From: Candidatus Saccharimonadota bacterium
GTDB taxonomy: Bacteria > Patescibacteriota > Saccharimonadia > Saccharimonadales > Saccharimonadaceae
Length of the DNA: 64,000 nt
Assembly: GCA_017545505.1 (NCBI GenBank)
Contig: JAFWNB010000002.1
Coordinates: forward strand, 116,327 to 180,326
Direction: 5' to 3'
In this document: piece after piece, positions 54,303 through 62,002 of the stretch
Position numbering within the stretch: the stretch's first letter is position 1
How the letters are laid out: the number at the start of each line of letters is the position of its first letter
Made by a program: the position numbers and the translations under genes
Notes under the pieces: generated by a model
Database searches by the model: none
The model's input: the letters and a program-made list of their open reading frames with translations, nothing else
What the model was told of the DNA's origin: nothing

Positions 54303-54327
54303 AAAAGCCGGCTTTAAGCCGGCTTTT
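54303..54327. terminator. Bidirectional terminator
   Basis: AAAAGCCGGCT pairs with AGCCGGCTTTT around TTA. It lies between the convergent adhesin and flavodoxin genes and can serve both. Confidence 0.85.
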
Positions 54328-54361
54328 AAGATCTACAAATCTATGAGAAGTTAATTAATAA

Positions 54362-54841
54362 TTATTCCAACCCCTCGCACCATTCCCCCACTTTTCCATC
54401 AGAAGCATCTTGGAAAAATCTGAATCCTTCCTTCCAGTCGCCGCCATTTGCATCTTTTTTGAGTAGTAAATCGCTATCACCTAGCCCAGAAGTGTGTGAA
54501 ACGCAAAATGGCACTACAATTTTACCAGTAAAATCTACAGTTTTGACAAAACTATTAGTTGGCCAGGCCGCAATTCCGTACCAAATCGGGTAGCCAATAA
54601 TCACGCGGTCGTACCCTGTCCAATTTACCGGTGCCTCGCCAGCCAGCGCTACTTCGCGTAGAGCCTCGTCGGCATGTTCGTGTGAAACTCTAGACTCTTC
54701 ATTCGTCCAATCTAAGTCTTCAGCGCTGTACTTCGGCTCTGGTACAATCTCATAAATATCAGCCTCTAGTTTTTCCGCAATTACCTCGGCAATTCTTCGC
54801 GTGTGTCCTTCGGCCGAATAATATACTACTAATGTTTTCAT
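54362..54841 (-). CDS. Flavodoxin-like protein
   Basis: This 159-aa flavodoxin-fold protein starts with the FMN phosphate loop YYSAEGHTRRIAEVIAE and has DRVIIGYPIWYGIAAWPTNSF and VPFCVSHTSGLGDSD, as in the Flavodoxin_4 group of NAD(P)H-dependent oxidoreductases. It probably handles electrons or quinone-like substrates in the cytoplasm. GGAGG-like AAGGAGGAG precedes the ATG. Monocistronic. Confidence 0.87.
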   Translation of the reverse strand: MKTLVVYYSAEGHTRRIAEVIAEKLEADIYEIVPEPKYSAEDLDWTNEESRVSHEHADEALREVALAGEAPVNWTGYDRVIIGYPIWYGIAAWPTNSFVKTVDFTGKIVVPFCVSHTSGLGDSDLLLKKDANGGDWKEGFRFFQDASDGKVGEWCEGLE

Positions 54842-54890
54842 AACTCCTCCTTTTTCTCATTTTAACATAAAAATATGATAAACTAAAAAG

Positions 54891-55862
54891 GTGAATAAGA
54901 AGCTGCGAATATTTGGCTGGATGCTGGCGGTTATTTTAATCGTCATTGCTACTACTATTGTGCTAAATCGCCAATGGATTAAGGATTTTTGGCACGGCCT
55001 ACATTACCAACCTTCGAGCGAAATGCTGGAAATTCGCAAAAACCTTAATCTTACTGATCGTGGTGCCTTTCTCTTTAACGCCTCTCAGCCTAGTTTAAAT
55101 GCTAGCGAAACGTTTAACAGCTATTGCCGTTCTGATGGCCAAGAAATTGCCGTACTTGGCTGTTATACAGAAGACCAAATCTATATATATAATATAGATT
55201 CCGACGAGCTTAAAGGTATTCGCGAATTAACTACCGCTCACGAGCTACTTCATGCGGTATTTGCCAGAATGTCAGATTCAGACAAAAAAGCTCTAAAAGA
55301 CCCCCTAGAAGAAACATATCAAAATAATCAAGACATTTTAAAATCAGATTTAGATACTTATGAAGAATCGGAGCGATTCGAAGAATTATATGTTCGTACC
55401 GGCACCGAAGTCAAAAACCTTCCTGCTTCTCTAGAAAAACACTATGCTGAAATTTTCAAAGATCAAGACAAAATAGTAGATTTTTATAATGGTTACATCA
55501 AGGTATTTCGCGCGCTAGAAGCCGAGCTAGATGCCCTAGCAAATGAAATGTCCGCCTTATCAGACGAAATTTCCGCAAAAACCGCCGATTACGAACAGAG
55601 AATTGATAAATTGAATTCTGATATTTCTGATTTTAACACTTGCGCCAAATCTACCGATTGCTTCAAGAGTGAATATGAGTTCTATTCTCGTCGTAACACT
55701 TTACTCTACGAACAAAACAATCTAGAAAACCTCTATGAAGAAATCAATACTCTCATAGAAACATATAATAGCAAAGTAGAAATCTACAATGCAGATGTTT
55801 TACAAACTGAAAAACTCAATCGTTTAATCAATTCCTCGGCTACGGTTGAAGAATCCTTATGA
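54891..55862 (+). CDS. Membrane-anchored HELLH metalloprotease-like protein with coiled coil
   Basis: The 323-aa protein has an N-terminal membrane helix (about 7-26) and an outer domain with TTAHELLHAVFARM, a zinc-binding HExxH-type motif (H117, E118, H121). A long coiled coil (about 205-310, EAELDALANEMSALSDEISA) contains a CAKSTDC pair. The family is not identified, but a surface zinc peptidase is likely. The start is GTG; TATGAT lies about 10 nt upstream. It overlaps the nuclease gene by 4 nt (ATGA), so the two are made together. Confidence 0.72.
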   Translation: MNKKLRIFGWMLAVILIVIATTIVLNRQWIKDFWHGLHYQPSSEMLEIRKNLNLTDRGAFLFNASQPSLNASETFNSYCRSDGQEIAVLGCYTEDQIYIYNIDSDELKGIRELTTAHELLHAVFARMSDSDKKALKDPLEETYQNNQDILKSDLDTYEESERFEELYVRTGTEVKNLPASLEKHYAEIFKDQDKIVDFYNGYIKVFRALEAELDALANEMSALSDEISAKTADYEQRIDKLNSDISDFNTCAKSTDCFKSEYEFYSRRNTLLYEQNNLENLYEEINTLIETYNSKVEIYNADVLQTEKLNRLINSSATVEESL

Positions 55863-56572
55863 AATTTAAAACTAGACGTATGCTTACAGTAGTTTTTGCG
55901 CTAGGCGCCGCAATCCTCTGGTTTATCATTAATCCAGAGAGTTACGAATCTGTTTTTACCAAGGTAGAAAGCACCAACACAGAACTAAGCAACCCTGATT
56001 CGGGCGCGTTCCTAGCCTCCGAACTTTTAGAAAAATTAGAGGTTAAAGGCCGTGCACCCAAAACTGGCTACAGTCGCGAAAAGTTTTATGATGGCTGGCC
56101 CAATATAGATGGCTGCTCGCTCCGCCAGAGAATCATTAAAAGGGAATTTGGTGATTCTGCGGTTTTAGATGGCTGCGATGTAGTAGCTGGCGAGTTCGAT
56201 GAACCTTATACTGGACAGCACATGATTTTTAAATCACGTAAAGAAATCACGGCTCTCCAAATTGATCATGTCGTCGCGTTATCTGACGCTTGGCAAAAAG
56301 GAGCTCAGTATAAAGATGAGGACACCCGCTATGCTATTGCTACTGATCCTCTAAACCTTCTCGCCGTAGATGGCCCCGCTAATCAGCAAAAATCCGATGG
56401 CGATGCCGCCACATGGCTCCCAAAAAACAAAAAATTCCGTTGCCAATACGTGGCGCGTCAAGTATCTGTTAAATACAAATACGGTCTCTGGGTCACACAA
56501 GCCGAAAAAGATGCCATTTCGCGTATTCTTTCAGCTTGCCCAAATGAATTAAGCGTAGGCATCACAAAATAG
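55859..56572 (+). CDS. Exported HNH-family nuclease (DUF1524/GmrSD-C-like)
   Basis: The 237-aa protein has an N-terminal signal or anchor helix (about 8-24) and a ββα-metal nuclease core: LQIDHVVALSDAW (136-148) with the catalytic DH, then NLLAVDGPANQQKSDGDA (166-183), which carries the conserved N-x-K-S-D, and WLPKNKKFRC. This matches DUF1524/HNH proteins that are secreted by Gram-positive bacteria. Being outside the cell, it could degrade DNA or RNA for nucleotide uptake, fitting a bacterium unable to make nucleotides. It is co-translated with the protease-like gene. Confidence 0.82.
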   Translation: MKFKTRRMLTVVFALGAAILWFIINPESYESVFTKVESTNTELSNPDSGAFLASELLEKLEVKGRAPKTGYSREKFYDGWPNIDGCSLRQRIIKREFGDSAVLDGCDVVAGEFDEPYTGQHMIFKSRKEITALQIDHVVALSDAWQKGAQYKDEDTRYAIATDPLNLLAVDGPANQQKSDGDAATWLPKNKKFRCQYVARQVSVKYKYGLWVTQAEKDAISRILSACPNELSVGITK

Positions 56573-56581
56573 TGCTTTAGA

Positions 56582-56654
56582 GGACCGTAAGCTCGGCCAG
56601 ACCGCCCCTTGGGACGCGGACGACCCGCAGGGTCGAGCGGCCTCGAGCGTGTCC
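56582..56654. repeat. GC-rich palindromic element, intergenic
   Basis: A GC-rich block in AT-rich DNA begins GGAC and ends GTCC, with inner stems such as GACCC-GCA-GGGTC and CTCGGCC/GGCCTCGAG. It resembles in design the recX and truB elements (GGAC...CCCG...GGG...CGAG...GTCC). It lies just after the HNH nuclease stop and could also end that transcript. Confidence 0.5.
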
Positions 56655-56714
56655 GAAAAAGTACTATTCTGTGGTATATATGGTATAATATATTGGAATT
56701 AAGTGGAGTAAAAC

Positions 56715-57398
56715 ATGAAAAAATATGTTTGGTGGAGTTCTATCATCGCTGTTATCTTAATCGTCGGTGCGTTTTTACTAGGGCGTTTTGCCTTCCCAAA
56801 CACCCTATCTAGCCTGCCAACCCCAGAATTGGAGGAAGGGCAGCGCGGTGAGCTCGGTATAGATAAAAACGTGAATGAATCTACTATCGATCAATATCTT
56901 AATCGTGGCGACTCGGTCTATCGCGATATGCGTATGCTAAAAGACCCAGGTAATTACGAAGCTATTGGCGGCGATTCTTATCTTTCTGGGTTTGTAGATG
57001 GTTTCGAAGTGGTGCCTTTCCCGTATATTGTAAATGTAGAAGGCCTTCCAGAAGCTGTTGGTGACACTTATAATGGCAAGACATTATTTAGGCAGCATTC
57101 AGACGGTTCATATACTGCAAATTACGAAGAATCAACCCAAATCCTAGAAGCGCTCTTTCCTAAGGATAAAACCATTTTCCTGATGTGCGGTGGCGGTGGT
57201 TACTCTGGCATGATGAAAAATCTCTTAGTGACACTCGGTTGGGACGAGAATAAGATATATGACGTCGGTGGCTACTGGTTCTACGAGGGCGATCATAATA
57301 TAGAAGTAAAACGTGTATTAGCAGACGGCTCAGTAGTATACGACTTTTATAAAGTACCATATCACGAAATTGATTTTGACAGTCTAACAAGGAACTAA
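56715..57398 (+). CDS. Membrane-anchored rhodanese-like protein
   Basis: The 227-aa protein has one N-terminal helix (about 5-27), a Pro/Glu linker and a rhodanese-like domain. The active loop is FLMCGGGGYSGMMKNLLVTLGW with a cysteine in the usual place, and IYDVGGYWFYEGDHN follows. Rhodaneses carry sulfur on that cysteine or sense redox state. TATAAT (56684-56689) and GGAG precede the ATG. The next gene starts 1 bp after its stop. Confidence 0.8.
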   Translation: MKKYVWWSSIIAVILIVGAFLLGRFAFPNTLSSLPTPELEEGQRGELGIDKNVNESTIDQYLNRGDSVYRDMRMLKDPGNYEAIGGDSYLSGFVDGFEVVPFPYIVNVEGLPEAVGDTYNGKTLFRQHSDGSYTANYEESTQILEALFPKDKTIFLMCGGGGYSGMMKNLLVTLGWDENKIYDVGGYWFYEGDHNIEVKRVLADGSVVYDFYKVPYHEIDFDSLTRN

Positions 57399-57399
57399 A

Positions 57400-57900
57400 G
57401 TGAGTAAAGATAAGAAAAAACAGATGGGCATTCTTGGGCTAGCTATTGCCCTAGTCGTCGTGTTAGCCGGCTCCATTATCTTTGTCGGTGCCGTTAGCGG
57501 CTGGTTTGACGATCCAAAAATTTCATTAGACGAAGAATACTATTGTGAAAACTCTTCCTGCGACGGCAGTTTCACTAATCTTACCGCCGAAGAATATGAA
57601 GCATTAATAAATAATCACAAATCATTTGTGATATTTGTAGATCAAGGTGGATGTCATACCGCAGATAGACTTCGTGGCTATATTGAGGACTATTCTCGCG
57701 AGTCTGGCATTAAGTTCTACCGCATCATGTTTGCCGACGCTAAAGATTCTTCTTTACATGAGTACGTAAAATACTACCCATCCGCAGCAATCATCTCAAA
57801 AGGTAAGCCTGTTGTTTGGCTCCACGCCGACAGCGATGAAGACGCAGAGAGATATAATAATTACGATGAATTTAAGGCTTGGATTCAAAACTATTTATAG
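57400..57900 (+). CDS. Membrane-anchored thioredoxin-like protein with single Cys
   Basis: The 166-aa protein has an N-terminal helix (about 9-32) and a thioredoxin-like outer domain: SFVIFVDQGGCHTADRLRGYI has one cysteine where CxxC is expected, then IKFYRIMFADAK and YYPSAAIISKGKPVVWL with the cis-Pro region. A monothiol form suggests a chaperone or isomerase role more than an oxidase. The start is GTG, one base after the rhodanese-like stop; the pair may act together on extracellular thiols. Confidence 0.72.
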   Translation: MSKDKKKQMGILGLAIALVVVLAGSIIFVGAVSGWFDDPKISLDEEYYCENSSCDGSFTNLTAEEYEALINNHKSFVIFVDQGGCHTADRLRGYIEDYSRESGIKFYRIMFADAKDSSLHEYVKYYPSAAIISKGKPVVWLHADSDEDAERYNNYDEFKAWIQNYL

Positions 57901-57902
57901 AT

Positions 57903-57937
57903 AAAAAAATAAGTTCCTAGATAGGAACTTATTTTTT
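57903..57937. terminator. Bidirectional terminator
   Basis: AAAAAATAAGTTCC pairs with GGAACTTATTTTTT around TAGATA. It closes both the thioredoxin-like operon and the left arm of the mirrored surface locus. Confidence 0.92.
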
Positions 57938-57945
57938 AAGAAACG

Positions 57946-58872
57946 TTATTTTTTGCGATTTTTTGCCTTTAATACCAACCAGATAATTAGCATTACTATT
58001 GCAAATACAATAATAAACAGCAGCCATAGCGGACAGACGATAACCAATTTCTCAATTGTAGATATTTCGTCGAATAATCTAACAGTTTGTTTGGCTTTAA
58101 AAATTCCTATTGGCGGCAAATCGCAAGTTTCATTTCGTACGTACTCGGTTTCGGGCATGACGATCTTAGTATCTGGCTCTTCTTCGTTTGTGCATATTTC
58201 AGAATCTGAAAAGAGTGGCCATACTTGCAAAACGTATTCGGCGTCAGTATGAACATTGCCACTATTTTTTACTCTAGAGAATGCTTCCAGAGGAGAAGTA
58301 AATACGAATGAAGGAATATTATTTTCTAAGATTATACCTTCTTTCCTCGTCTCCCCATCCACATTAGCATAAACAATCGCACCTATCGCCGTAATACTCG
58401 ATACAGATAAACCTTTGCCCTCCTGATCGGAACCTAGGTCAGTTGTATCTTGTGCCATAATTGTCGCATACTGCCCTCCAGCAGGCGCATCAACTGGAAC
58501 ATTAATTGTAAAGCCAATATCCTCTTTTTCGCCTGGTTGCAATATACCTTCGGTTTTATCGAGCGTAATCCAATCAGCAATCTGAGTATAAGCATTCTCT
58601 TGGTCAAAAATTGGACTATAGTTTTCATCTGAAACACCATACGGTGTCACATATAATATGTATTTAGTCGCCTTTACGGAATCTGAAGGATTTGAAATAT
58701 ACATCGACGATCTATATGTTTGGCCAGCTTCGAGCATTATCCTTTGAGTCGGCGGACCAAAAACTAAACCCGCATCATAATGTATCTCTTCAGCGGCAGA
58801 AACTGGGATATAGTTTATTCCAAGAGCCAATAAAGAAACAACGAATATTATCACTTTTTTTATTAGATTCAT
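57946..58872 (-). CDS. WxLIP/DUF916-like membrane protein (left module)
   Basis: The 308-aa protein has a signal peptide (ending VSA), an Ig-like domain starting AGLVFGPPTQRIMLEAGQTY, GFTINVPVDAPAGGQYATIM and a second beta domain, then a C-terminal membrane helix (LWLLFIIVFAIVMLIIWLVL) and a basic tail. This is the layout of WxL-interacting (DUF916) proteins, which dock cell-surface proteins. It is the last gene of the left module and is a paralogue, gene for gene, of 62594-63520. AAAGGAGG precedes the ATG. Confidence 0.8.
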   Translation of the reverse strand: MNLIKKVIIFVVSLLALGINYIPVSAAEEIHYDAGLVFGPPTQRIMLEAGQTYRSSMYISNPSDSVKATKYILYVTPYGVSDENYSPIFDQENAYTQIADWITLDKTEGILQPGEKEDIGFTINVPVDAPAGGQYATIMAQDTTDLGSDQEGKGLSVSSITAIGAIVYANVDGETRKEGIILENNIPSFVFTSPLEAFSRVKNSGNVHTDAEYVLQVWPLFSDSEICTNEEEPDTKIVMPETEYVRNETCDLPPIGIFKAKQTVRLFDEISTIEKLVIVCPLWLLFIIVFAIVMLIIWLVLKAKNRKK

Positions 58873-58905
58873 AGACCTCCTTTAGTTTATTAGTATTTAG
58901 TCATT

Positions 58906-59454
58906 TTATTGCGCTATATCGCAGAGAAAGTTTTTCTTTGAAAGATATTCTTCGAAATCGGTTATGGTCTTTTTGCTTACGACTTCATTTCCAAGCATCA
59001 AGAGGGGCGCATTGTCATATGCAAATTTTTCACCATTCACCGAAAGGACCATTTTACCAGTATTATCCACAAACGTATATGTTGGCAATAAACCATCTTG
59101 TGAGATATTTCGTTGTCCAATATAAATGTTGTAGTTGGTTTGGAGCATATTTGCAAATAATTCTGCATCGTTAGCATTATCAAACTGTTTTGAAACTGTC
59201 AGATTTAGGCTAGAAGCAATTTGATTGGTAAATTCTACCTTTATTTTGTAATCGACGTTATCATAGCTTGAATTAAGGAACAACGGATATAATTCGCTAT
59301 CACCATTTATTCTGCAAGTTAAATATGATATTTTGTCATCTTGCACCTTTAATATTTCAGTACTAGTCCTTGGCCAAAATAGAAATAAGATCAAGAATAC
59401 AACCAAAAACACTAGAAAAGAAATGCAGATTATTCTTTTAGATTTGGTATCCAT
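58906..59454 (-). CDS. Small anchored protein of the left module
   Basis: The 182-aa protein has an N-terminal helix (about 7-28) and an outer domain with two conserved cysteines (SYLTCRING, NFLCDIAQ), a helix DANDAELFANMLQTNYN, and PTYTFVDNTGKMVLSVNG. No family is recognised. Its counterpart at 62003-62551 has the same length, order of motifs and Cys positions. It follows the surface protein gene after a terminator, so it should be expressed at a lower level. Confidence 0.72.
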   Translation of the reverse strand: MDTKSKRIICISFLVFLVVFLILFLFWPRTSTEILKVQDDKISYLTCRINGDSELYPLFLNSSYDNVDYKIKVEFTNQIASSLNLTVSKQFDNANDAELFANMLQTNYNIYIGQRNISQDGLLPTYTFVDNTGKMVLSVNGEKFAYDNAPLLMLGNEVVSKKTITDFEEYLSKKNFLCDIAQ

Positions 59455-59480
59455 CGATTATGCTCCTTAAATTTATTATT

Positions 59481-59514
59481 AAAAATGCCGCCCACATACA
59501 TCGACGGCATTTTT
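59481..59514 (-). terminator. Terminator after the left surface protein gene
   Basis: AAAAATGCCG (59481-59490) pairs with CGGCATTTTT (59505-59514). Transcribed on the minus strand it ends in T5. It probably lets only part of the transcripts reach the two membrane genes. Confidence 0.85.
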
Positions 59515-59529
59515 AAAACTTACCTATAA

Positions 59530-60177
59530 TTAGCTATTTGCAGTTAAGACATACTTAACATAACCATCATAGACACCCTGAGCTTGGTTTGCGGCTACCC
59601 AAACACGATAGGATGGTTGAAGAGTAGCTTCAGAAGCTGGGTTCGCGCCAGTAGCGGTAATTACAGCAGAAGCAGTGCTTGGTACAGCCGACCAGTCGGC
59701 AAATGCTGCTGTAGCACCATTGGTTCCAGTTGCAGTTACTTTAAATGCCCATTGAGATGGAGTGCTAGAAGTGGCTGTGCCAGTTGCGATGCCATCAGTT
59801 TCTTGGGTGCTGGTAGTCTTTTTCATCCAGCTTCGACCAGTCGTTGCATCTTCACCGGTAGCACCAGCAACACCTTGAGCGGTCACTGTGTAGCCGTTGG
59901 CATTGTTACAAGAATATTTAATTGTAGAGGATGAGCCAGTCCAAGCGGTTGCACCAGTAGTGCCATCACTTGTAACTAACGTACCAGGGTTAACTGTAGC
60001 CGTTAGTTCTGCACCTGTAACGGTAGCATCAGCCGCACTAGAACCAGTACTGATCGCACAAACAGACGAAACAGTCACCTGTACGTGATCAATGATTGGT
60101 GAATTAGCTGCAAAAGCACCAAATGCTGGCATAGCAGCGAGAGCTACGGCTGCACCTGCGATTGCTAATTTTTTCAT
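59530..60177 (-). CDS. Small secreted surface protein, left module
   Basis: The 215-aa protein has a signal peptide (MKKLAIAGAAVALAAMPAFG, cleavage after AFA) and a Ser/Thr/Ala/Gly-rich beta mature part with two cysteines (SSVCAIS, KYSCNN) and a C-terminal strand PSYRVWVAANQAQGVYDGYV followed by KYVLTA. The layout recalls WxL or pilin-like repeat subunits, but no precise family is named. The first 24 codons, the Shine-Dalgarno GGAG and the 5' UTR are identical to those of 61248-61910 because they lie inside the inverted repeat. No promoter is visible directly upstream in the present orientation; only read-through from the recombinase gene could reach it. Confidence 0.78.
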   Translation of the reverse strand: MKKLAIAGAAVALAAMPAFGAFAANSPIIDHVQVTVSSVCAISTGSSAADATVTGAELTATVNPGTLVTSDGTTGATAWTGSSSTIKYSCNNANGYTVTAQGVAGATGEDATTGRSWMKKTTSTQETDGIATGTATSSTPSQWAFKVTATGTNGATAAFADWSAVPSTASAVITATGANPASEATLQPSYRVWVAANQAQGVYDGYVKYVLTANS

Positions 60178-60227
60178 ATTATTTTTCTCCTTCTGCTAAG
60201 CAGAATTAATTTATATTTGTGTTAAAA
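60107..60227 (-). repeat. Left arm of the 120-bp inverted repeat
   Basis: This 121-bp arm is the reverse complement of 61199-61318, differing only by one extra A in the run after GGAG. It holds, in order from the centre, the 5' UTR, a palindrome TTCTGCTTAGCAGAA (60191-60205), the Shine-Dalgarno site and the first 24 codons of the left surface protein. Confidence 0.97.
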
Positions 60228-60228
60228 A

Positions 60229-61062
60229 CTATCCATATTTATTAAATAGCTCCTCTAAATGCCCCTCAAAACCATGTAGATATCGCTCAGTGGTAGCTAT
60301 AGACTCATGACCGATCATTTCCTTAATTTCTTCCACTGAGGCGCCTTTAAGCTGCAAATTAGTTGCAAATGAATGCCTTAAGGCGTGCGGATAAAAATCA
60401 TCAAACCCAGCCTGCCTGAATGGTTTTTTAAGCTTTTTTCGTATGGTGGTAGTAGTGGGTGGCTCGCCGTTTAGGGTTGCAAATAGATATCCATTAGATA
60501 AGTTATTATTATTAATATATTCACGCAGCTCGCAAAGAGTATGTGTTTTTATGTAAACTTCTCGTGGCTTACGTCCTTTACCGATAAACTGGATTCGTCG
60601 TCCATTAAAATCTGATAATTTAAGACGCGTTAATTCTGCAATTCTCATACCAGTCTCAAACATAATTCTAATCATTAATTCTGTCTCGGGATTTGCATAA
60701 GAAATAGCTCTTTCTATCTCGTTGATGGAAAAATACTTACGCCTCGCGTCGCCTTCTTTTAGTTTATTAATCAGGGAAATCTTTAGTGGTATTTTTAAAC
60801 CCATTTCGCGGTAATACCTTACCATTGCCATTATGACGGCATTATAAGTGTTGATTGAGCTTGGTGAAGTTTTATTATTTACTAATGTTGTCACCCATTT
60901 ATTAAACACTTCATTAGTTAAGTATTGTAAGCTATCCAAGCTAGTCGTATTAATAAACCTTTGCAAAACATTACGTTTATTGTTCATAGTTGCGGATGTC
61001 ATCATTCTGACTTTTTCGCAATAGTCTAAATAGACCAAAACTTGCTTTTTAATTTCTCTCAT
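60229..61062 (-). CDS. Tyrosine recombinase of the invertible segment
   Basis: This 277-aa integrase-family recombinase has an N-terminal SAM-like core-binding domain (about 1-100) and a catalytic domain with all six active residues: R140 (GMRIAEL), K162 (GKGRKPR), H226 and R229 (HALRHSFAT), H252 (GHESI) and the nucleophile Y261 (TTERYLHG). The size is Xer-like. The stop codon sits 1 bp from the left inverted-repeat arm. AAAGGAG lies before the ATG, and a weak minus-strand promoter (TTTCCA, 17 bp, GATAAT, 61108-61080) is present. It is most likely the enzyme that flips the segment it lies in. Confidence 0.93.
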   Translation of the reverse strand: MREIKKQVLVYLDYCEKVRMMTSATMNNKRNVLQRFINTTSLDSLQYLTNEVFNKWVTTLVNNKTSPSSINTYNAVIMAMVRYYREMGLKIPLKISLINKLKEGDARRKYFSINEIERAISYANPETELMIRIMFETGMRIAELTRLKLSDFNGRRIQFIGKGRKPREVYIKTHTLCELREYINNNNLSNGYLFATLNGEPPTTTTIRKKLKKPFRQAGFDDFYPHALRHSFATNLQLKGASVEEIKEMIGHESIATTERYLHGFEGHLEELFNKYG

Positions 61063-61079
61063 TTTAACTCCTTTTTTTG

Positions 61080-61108
61080 ATTATCCTACCTTAAAAAGCA
61101 TGTGGAAA
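61080..61108 (-). promoter_or_regulatory. Possible recombinase promoter
   Basis: On the minus strand TTTCCA (61108-61103), a 17-bp spacer and GATAAT (61085-61080) precede the recombinase ATG by 17 nt. It is weaker than the rightward promoter in the same segment. Confidence 0.5.
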
Positions 61109-61148
61109 ACTCTAGTGCTAAAAAGCTTAAAATAACATTAAAAAATGC

Positions 61149-61177
61149 TTGACAACGCAATTATGCTTATGTAAAAT
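61149..61177 (+). promoter_or_regulatory. Strong promoter inside the invertible segment
   Basis: TTGACA (61149-61154), a 17-bp spacer and TAAAAT (61172-61177) point rightward to the secreted protein gene at 61248. The promoter lies between the inverted repeats, so inversion would aim it at the left module. Confidence 0.85.
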
Positions 61178-61198
61178 AGAAATTGTTAAAAGGTCATA

Positions 61199-61318
61199 TT
61201 TTAACACAAATATAAATTAATTCTGCTTAGCAGAAGGAGAAAATAATATGAAAAAATTAGCAATCGCAGGTGCAGCCGTAGCTCTCGCTGCTATGCCAGC
61301 ATTTGGTGCTTTTGCAGC
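61199..61318 (+). repeat. Right arm of the 120-bp inverted repeat
   Basis: 120 bp, reverse complement of 60107-60227 with a single 1-nt length difference. It includes the palindrome TTCTGCTTAGCAGAA (61221-61235), the Shine-Dalgarno site and the signal-peptide codons of the right surface protein. Similarity stops abruptly at codon 24. Confidence 0.97.
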
Positions 61319-61910
61319 GGATTACAACCCAATCGTTGATACCGTAAAAGTAACGATTAATGATTCGTGTGCTATGTCTGCTGCTGAAAGTGGCGGTACA
61401 GCTAGTCAAGCTGGCGGTGTTTATGCTAAAACCGTAGACGCTGGTACGTTGATTAACCCAACTGACTGGGATGGTGGTTCTGCTGGTGGATCCTCTACTC
61501 TCGCTAAAACTTATACCTTTAGCTGTAACAACCAAGGTGGTTGGAAAGTAACCGCGCAAGGTGTAGCTGGCACGACTGGCACGCAAGCAACAACTGCTCA
61601 GACAAATATGGTTGGGGCAAATGGTAAAACCATAGCTACTGGTACAGCTACTACTGGTAACACTTCTCAATGGGCATTTAATATCACGGCAACTGGTGCA
61701 ACTGTTGAAAGTGGTTATGATGGCGCCGCTACACCTGCCGCTTGGGCTCAGATTCCAGCCGCAGCTACTACTATCATCCAAAGCAATAATGCTGCTCCAG
61801 TTTCCGAAGCTACCTTTACTCCTTCCTATCGTGTATGGGTAAGCCCAACTCAGGAAGCTGACACCTACACTGGTTATGTTAAGTATGTCTTAACTGCTCC
61901 TCTTAACTAA
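61248..61910 (+). CDS. Small secreted surface protein, right module
   Basis: The 220-aa protein has the same signal peptide as its mirror gene and a mature part of the same design but clearly different sequence: DSCAMSA and FSCNNQGGWKVTAQG hold the two cysteines, and PSYRVWVSPTQEADTYTGYV then KYVLTAPLN ends it. In the present orientation it is driven by the promoter at 61149-61177, so this is the module expected to be ON. A terminator follows. Likely an abundant coat or pilus-like subunit; function inferred from context. Confidence 0.8.
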   Translation: MKKLAIAGAAVALAAMPAFGAFAADYNPIVDTVKVTINDSCAMSAAESGGTASQAGGVYAKTVDAGTLINPTDWDGGSAGGSSTLAKTYTFSCNNQGGWKVTAQGVAGTTGTQATTAQTNMVGANGKTIATGTATTGNTSQWAFNITATGATVESGYDGAATPAAWAQIPAAATTIIQSNNAAPVSEATFTPSYRVWVSPTQEADTYTGYVKYVLTAPLN

Positions 61911-61924
61911 TAGTTTGTAGGATT

Positions 61925-61957
61925 AAAAATACCACCGGGTGACTGGTGGTATTTTTT
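61925..61957 (+). terminator. Terminator after the right surface protein gene
   Basis: AAAAATACCACC (61925-61936) pairs with GGTGGTATTTTT (61945-61956). It occupies the same place as the terminator of the left module. Confidence 0.88.
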
Positions 61958-62002
61958 CAATAGAGGTGGTATCATATAAAGTAAAGAACAGAGGAGGAAT
62001 AA

